Shown: in pieces, positions 42,035-45,402 of the stretch
Layout: every line of letters starts with the position of its first letter
Numbering within the stretch: the first letter of the stretch is position 1
DNA from: Candidatus Omnitrophota bacterium
GTDB taxonomy: Bacteria; Omnitrophota; Gorgyraeia; JABMRG01
Assembly: GCA_013202525.1 (NCBI GenBank)
Contig: JABMQS010000118.1
Coordinates: forward strand, 1 to 45,402
Length of the DNA stretch: 45,402 nucleotides
Direction: 5' to 3'
The notes under the pieces: generated by a model
What the model was told of the DNA's origin: nothing
Database searches by the model: none
Seen by the model: the letters and a program-made list of their open reading frames with translations, nothing else
Made by a program: the position numbers and the translations under genes

Positions 42035-42580
42035 TTAATCTGCTATAACTGCCTGTTTTGGTACAAAGACCCTTTCGTCCTGGTGTAGAACCGTTATACC
42101 TTCTTTATCTATCTTTACTATCTTAACGCCATCTACGCTATCCCCTACCTTCAGCACCTTGCCGTTTACTATTGCCTGGTGCATATCCGCGTTCCAGATC
42201 AATCCGCTGATGTTAAGCTTCGGCAAAGGTTTCTTGACCACTTTCTTCTTCTTTACCTTTTCCTCAACCTCTCTCTTCTTTTTAAGTTCTTCCTTAAAAG
42301 CTGCATATAGATTTAGTAGAGGATCCTTGGCGCCGCCTTCATACTTTATCTCTGAATAAGGCACTGCCTGCGTCTTGGCTTTTGCCTTTTTGCTGTCCTT
42401 GGCTGTCTTCTTGGTGCCCTTGGCCGATTTCTTAGGTTTTTTGGCCTGTTGGGCCTGCACTGCCTCAGCTTTTTTCTTAGCAGCCTGTTTCTTCTGCAGC
42501 TGTGTGCATAGTACACCGAATGCGAGTGCTGCTAAGAGCACGACTAATATGATCTTTTCCAGCTTCTTCTTATTATCCAT
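42035..42580 (-). CDS. PilP/GspC-like inner-membrane protein with Lys/Ala-rich linker
   Basis: 181 residues: a short cytosolic N-terminus, one membrane helix (about 9-26), a Lys/Ala/Gln-rich linker (about 28-72), a charged helix (about 95-118) and a small C-terminal beta domain (about 122-181: LNISGLIWNADMHQAIVNGK, LKVGDSVDGVKIVKID, VLHQDERVFVP). The last resembles the HR or PilP-type domain that contacts the N0 domain of the secretin, and its place directly before the secretin gene fits that partner. Assigned by layout and by the small domain rather than by strong motif identity. It follows the PilO-like gene by 16 bases. Confidence 0.7.
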   Translation of the reverse strand: MDNKKKLEKIILVVLLAALAFGVLCTQLQKKQAAKKKAEAVQAQQAKKPKKSAKGTKKTAKDSKKAKAKTQAVPYSEIKYEGGAKDPLLNLYAAFKEELKKKREVEEKVKKKKVVKKPLPKLNISGLIWNADMHQAIVNGKVLKVGDSVDGVKIVKIDKEGITVLHQDERVFVPKQAVIAD

Positions 42581-42596
42581 AATATACTCTCTCTTG

Positions 42597-43145
42597 CTAA
42601 GAACTATAAACGCTGACAGTCATAGCTACCAGAGCCTTGGTATCGCCCTCGGCAAAGACCTTCTCTTTCTTGCCTCTTTGCTTGCTATCTTTCTGATGAT
42701 CTATCACAATAGTTTCTACCATTGTAAGTTTCTTGAGCCTCTCAATGGTATTAACAAACTTTCCCAGCTGATTATAAGTGCAGTATACCTTTAACTGAAT
42801 CGGGGTTCTCATGTATTTATTGCTAAACTTCTGCACAGTTACAGGCTGCATGGAAATAATCTCAACACCTGTCTCACCGGCAGTGCTGGAGATAAGATCT
42901 CTCAGGCCCTGAACCTCTTTACTGGTATAGAGACCCTTCTTATATTTTCTTATCGACTGCTCCTGCTTGGCGATCTGGCCCCTAAGGTCCAGTTTCTCCT
43001 CTTCCACCTTGATCTCAGAATGCAGCTTTGCCGCATTCCTGCTATATGCTCCATATATCTTATACGGCACAAACAGGGCCACGATCCCGATTGCCACAGC
43101 TATTACCAGGATTTTTTTGTCATCATCCAACTCTATCTTCGCCAT
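42597..43145 (-). CDS. pilO: PilO-like inner-membrane pilus alignment protein
   Basis: 182 residues: a short N-terminus, one membrane segment (about 12-29), a coiled-coil stretch (about 35-72, with KVEEEKLDLRGQIAKQEQ) and a C-terminal ferredoxin-like fold (about 80-182; IISMQPVTVQKFSNKYMRTPIQLKV). PilO pairs with PilN in the inner-membrane ring of type IV pili. TYNQLGKFVNTIERLKKL is the typical PilO helix. The start overlaps the 3' end of the PilM-PilN gene by 13 bases, a sign of coupled translation with its partner domain. Confidence 0.85.
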   Translation of the reverse strand: MAKIELDDDKKILVIAVAIGIVALFVPYKIYGAYSRNAAKLHSEIKVEEEKLDLRGQIAKQEQSIRKYKKGLYTSKEVQGLRDLISSTAGETGVEIISMQPVTVQKFSNKYMRTPIQLKVYCTYNQLGKFVNTIERLKKLTMVETIVIDHQKDSKQRGKKEKVFAEGDTKALVAMTVSVYSS

Positions 43146-44722
43146 CTGCTTTTCGCCTTCCCTGGAAGCTTCCCACCCGAGCCCACACTTATCTTAAAGA
43201 TGTTTATGCTGTGCTCACCCGCAATCTTCTTATCCGTAGCCCCCAGTCTTATCGTATTTAAATGCTTCATAAAAATGGCGTCCTTTTCCAGGGCCGTATA
43301 GAATTTATTAACGGACTCTGTCCCTATTACGCCGTCCTCTGAAAAGGCACTGCCTTCTATAGAGATGCTACGCCCTATCTTGGTAGGATAGGTGCGGTTC
43401 TTTTTGGTAAAGCTCTCTCTCATAGTAATCTTGTCGATCCAGACCTCCTGGGGCATATCCTTAGCGATCCTGTCCATCTTCTGCGCCCAGGATATCCTGT
43501 CGCTGAGTAGAAACTTTAGGAAATTAATCTCCGTTGCGTATCTCTTCTTTTTCTTATTCAGCTTGCCCGCATCTAAAGAGATATTTTTGGCCAGCACATT
43601 TTTGCCCCTATCCTTTACTGCCGAAAGCTCGGCCCTTATGCCGCTGGTCTTGACGCCGGTCAGGAGAAACACCGCTATAATTATGACTACAGCCGCTATG
43701 CCTCCAGCGATCAGGCCGCTGGTAACCTTCTTTTTCTGCGTAACTACCGCAACCGGCGAAAGGTTAACAGAATACGGGGACTTTCCCAGGCCTCCCAATG
43801 CCGTACCGATAGCGACTATTGAGGATGCGGGTGTCTCAGCCGAACCTTTAACCACCGTAAATTTTTCCAGTGTCTCGGTTGTAATATGCAGATCATCCGA
43901 CATGGCACTGCTCAAGTCGATCTGCAATGCCTCACCGCAGATTACGATCTTTGAGACCTTGACCTGCGCCTTCTGTCTGCGGTAATAGTCGAAAGATACC
44001 CTTACCTCACTTATTATCTTCTCGGAAAGCGCTTCCTTGTCATCTGTGCTTATCTTAAAATCGCGGCTCAAAAACGGCATACCCTTTTCCACTATATGAA
44101 AAGAGGCCGATTCTCCGTCATTATCGATATAAAGTATGGCCACGTCATCCTTGCTTGTGATCTTCTTCTCAAGAAGCAGCATCCTTACCTGTGCTAATGT
44201 GGCGATATCCACACCGGCGGCAACCGCGCCCGCGGCCTTAAACAGATCCATCTGGTTATTGAGCTGGGCCTTATTGACGGCTACAAAAAATACATCGGCG
44301 GCCTTCTTATCCTTGGCAGACGGTGATACCTTAAAATCACATGCTATCTCATCTATCTTAAACGGAACATACTTCCTCGCTTCAAACTTCAGTGCCTGGG
44401 CCTGCTCTGCCTTTGGAAGCTGCGGCATATTGAAATGGCGTATCATCACGTCCCTTGATGGCAGGACGGTATAGGCCTCAGCATGCTTCATCTTGGCCTT
44501 CTGCAGACCTGACCTTATGGCCAAAGCTACCGGATCTTCCGCAGGCGCCTGTGCCAAGGCCTCTCCTGCGCTCTCAGGTACAGCAGCCTGCTTCTGGGCA
44601 GGTGCGGCTGGTATCTCTTCACGTATGAAATTTAAGAGCCGTGGTGAATTTAACGCCCCCCCGAGTATGGCTATATCTACGTACTTCGATGATATGTATA
44701 CCCCAACCGAATGTTTAGACAT
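43133..44722 (-). CDS. PilM-PilN fusion protein (actin-like plus inner-membrane pilus component)
   Basis: 529 residues combine two pilus proteins. Residues 1 to about 312 form an actin-like PilM domain: SVGVYISSKYVDIAIL, LPSRDVMIRHFNMPQLP, LKFEARKYVPFKIDEIACDF, AAGVDIATLAQVR, SFDYYRRQ and SIVAIGTALGG. A motif VNLSPV (319-324), like the INLLP segment that opens PilN and binds PilM, leads into a membrane helix (about 336-357) and a PilN-like periplasmic domain (about 358-529) with ISWAQKMDRIAKDMPQEVWID. The arrangement is like GspL of type II secretion but the cytosolic half is full PilM. The linker at about 38-62 is Ala/Pro-rich. The start is ATG 44722, 33 bases after the regulator gene. Confidence 0.88.
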   Translation of the reverse strand: MSKHSVGVYISSKYVDIAILGGALNSPRLLNFIREEIPAAPAQKQAAVPESAGEALAQAPAEDPVALAIRSGLQKAKMKHAEAYTVLPSRDVMIRHFNMPQLPKAEQAQALKFEARKYVPFKIDEIACDFKVSPSAKDKKAADVFFVAVNKAQLNNQMDLFKAAGAVAAGVDIATLAQVRMLLLEKKITSKDDVAILYIDNDGESASFHIVEKGMPFLSRDFKISTDDKEALSEKIISEVRVSFDYYRRQKAQVKVSKIVICGEALQIDLSSAMSDDLHITTETLEKFTVVKGSAETPASSIVAIGTALGGLGKSPYSVNLSPVAVVTQKKKVTSGLIAGGIAAVVIIIAVFLLTGVKTSGIRAELSAVKDRGKNVLAKNISLDAGKLNKKKKRYATEINFLKFLLSDRISWAQKMDRIAKDMPQEVWIDKITMRESFTKKNRTYPTKIGRSISIEGSAFSEDGVIGTESVNKFYTALEKDAIFMKHLNTIRLGATDKKIAGEHSINIFKISVGSGGKLPGKAKSRWRR

Positions 44723-44755
44723 TTCTTTTACCCCGATATTGATTAGTGATATCCA

Positions 44756-44944
44756 TCACCCACTCCTGCCCAATAGCTTTCTTAAATGATTGACGTCCTT
44801 GATGGTATATTCGCGCCAGCTGTTTACCTTGTTGCGGCCTGCCCGCGGAAATACCTTCTTCTGCTCATACCTTACTAAGGTCTGCTTAGAAATACCCAAA
44901 AATCTGGCCACCTCATTGGCGGAATAGTATTTCTCAGCTTTCAT
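44756..44944 (-). CDS. BldC/MerR-like small DNA-binding protein
   Basis: Only 62 residues, nearly all one winged-helix-turn-helix: YYSANEVARFLGISKQTLVRYEQKK (6-30) is the HTH, and a Trp-Arg-Glu-Tyr segment (43-46) with YTIKDVNHLRKLLG forms the wing and last helix. There is no effector domain, as in BldC and excisionase-like HTH_17 proteins. Established knowledge: BldC-type proteins bind direct repeats as head-to-tail multimers. It is the first gene of the pilus operon and its own promoter region contains four 10-bp-phased repeats (45011-45050), so autoregulation is a reasonable inference. GAGGAGTGAGG lies just before the ATG. Phage excisionase is an alternative, but no phage genes are near. 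Confidence 0.85.
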   Translation of the reverse strand: MKAEKYYSANEVARFLGISKQTLVRYEQKKVFPRAGRNKVNSWREYTIKDVNHLRKLLGRSG

Positions 44945-45010
44945 AACCTCACTCCTCGTAAAAATACCTTTGTTGTCTCTTTTCTCATCGCGTCAGCATC
45001 AATCGTTTCT

Positions 45011-45050
45011 AATACTGCCTGATACCACTTGATACATCGTGATAGGAGTA
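45011..45050. promoter_or_regulatory. Four direct repeats of GATAC at 10-bp intervals (candidate operator)
   Basis: On the plus strand the units AATAC-TGCCT (45011), GATAC-CACTT (45021), GATAC-ATCGT (45031) and GATAG-GAGTA (45041) follow one another in exact 10-bp steps, with GATAC or a one-base variant at the start of each and variable bases after it. The last unit overlaps the -10 hexamer of the pilus promoter and the others cover the initial transcribed region. The phasing places all half-sites on one face of the helix. Confidence 0.7.
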
Positions 45051-45075
45051 TAGTGCATTTGAAGATGTTGGTCAA
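45047..45075 (-). promoter_or_regulatory. Sigma-70-type promoter for the pilus operon
   Basis: TTGACC (45075-45070) and TATACT (45052-45047) on the minus strand, 17 bases apart. Transcription would start near 45040, giving a leader of about 95 bases before the ATG at 44944. It overlaps the last GATAC-type repeat and lies just downstream of the phased A-tracts. Confidence 0.78.
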
Positions 45076-45101
45076 TAGTATAAATATGAGATTTTAGGCA
45101 T

Positions 45102-45175
45102 AAAAATGCGAAAAAGCTCTTAAAAGCTCCTTAAAACTCTTCAAAACTACTATTTTACAAAAAGGTGATTTTTTT
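45102..45175. promoter_or_regulatory. Phased A-tracts, predicted curved DNA upstream of the pilus promoter
   Basis: Runs of A or T begin at 45102, 45111, 45122, 45133, 45143, 45153 (T) and 45159, i.e. mostly every 10-11 bases, and a T7 run lies at 45169-45175. Such phasing produces intrinsic bending. Relative to the expected start it spans about -60 to -135. Confidence 0.7.
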
Positions 45176-45402
45176 ACAGTGGGGGGTGTTTAGTAAAATG
45201 GAGGGGTTTGCCCGTCGGAGAGGGACCTGGTCCCGTTCCTTCCTGCTCTATATCTTGAGGGGCCTGGTCTAGAAAAATCCTCGCTGCGCTCGGATATTTT
45301 CTTTTAGGGGAAAACCCTGATGGTTATTCCCCTAATATTCCTATTCCTTCCGCAGGGAAGCTTACTGCGCCGATAACGGGGGCCAGTCTCCCCCCTTAAA
45401 AA
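45176..45402. other. Gene-free end of the window with short palindromes
   Basis: No credible coding region on either strand. I see the palindrome GGGACC-T-GGTCCC at 45222-45234, the hairpin AAAAATCC/GGATATTTT at 45273-45300, which recalls the AAAATTTCC/GGAAATTTT hairpin at 2286-2310, and an imperfect GGGGAA...TTCCCC pair around 45316-45343. Whether these belong to the end of an upstream gene unit is unknown. Confidence 0.55.

Noticed and set aside
44756..44944. Phage excisionase
   Set aside because: Size and fold would fit, but it leads the pilus operon and there are no phage genes nearby; a regulator is more likely.

Overview
All genes I can support in this 45.4 kb window lie on the minus strand, so transcription runs from base 45402 towards base 1. 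The gene content points to a Gram-negative (diderm) bacterium with lipid A, Kdo and heptose: kdsB, a heptose kinase, kdtA, lpxK, an LpxL-type acyltransferase and four heptosyltransferase-family domains. The secreted proteins with a YYPAPYGDYDEL motif after the signal peptide, the fused PilM-PilN protein and the general flavour of the proteins suggest an uncultured lineage such as Omnitrophota (former OP3) or a relative. That placement is inference from motifs, not from a marker gene.

Layout in the direction of transcription. (1) 45402-44945: a gene-free control region with phased A-tracts, a near-consensus promoter and four 10-bp-phased GATAC repeats. (2) 44944-37415: a BldC/MerR-like regulator followed by a type IV filament operon (PilM-PilN fusion, PilO-like, a PilP/GspC-like protein, secretin, assembly ATPase, inner-membrane platform). 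(3) 37313-36948: a pilin with its own perfect-consensus promoter and a 19-bp-stem terminator. (4) 36769-31817: two large polytopic membrane proteins, one with TPRs, and a PAP2-type membrane phosphatase/transferase, possibly acting on surface glycans. (5) 31639-25046: ilvD, ilvB, ilvN, ilvC and leuA for branched-chain amino acids, with a consensus promoter before ilvD. (6) 24909-17159: aroE, pilD, aroC, aroK, dprA, topA and xer. (7) 17137-2490: a lipopolysaccharide block with kdtA, two tandem paralogous fibre-like secreted proteins, lpxK, an LpxL-ELM1 fusion, a GT4-GT9 fusion, a GT4, a polysaccharide deacetylase and three GT9 genes. (8) 2091-262: rfaE1/hldE-type kinase and kdsB behind another consensus promoter. 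(9) 264-1: an array of hairpin repeats running into the 3' end of kdsB.

The pilus machinery in (2)-(3) can be processed by the prepilin peptidase encoded 14 kb downstream inside the aromatic block. The LPS block contains Kdo activation and transfer, lipid A 4'-phosphorylation, late acylation and core sugar transfer, but not the whole pathway.

The most distinctive non-coding signal is a set of inverted repeats. From kdtA to ilvD, every intergenic gap longer than about 60 bp carries one, in two styles: a dispersed palindrome bounded by GGATAG/CTATCC with compensatory stem changes, and hairpins whose two arms are short 7-8 bp tandem repeats in opposite orientation. The second standout is the pilus control region, where a 62-residue BldC-like protein sits behind phased direct repeats overlapping its own promoter. 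All positions and domain calls were read by eye from sequence; no homology search was run.
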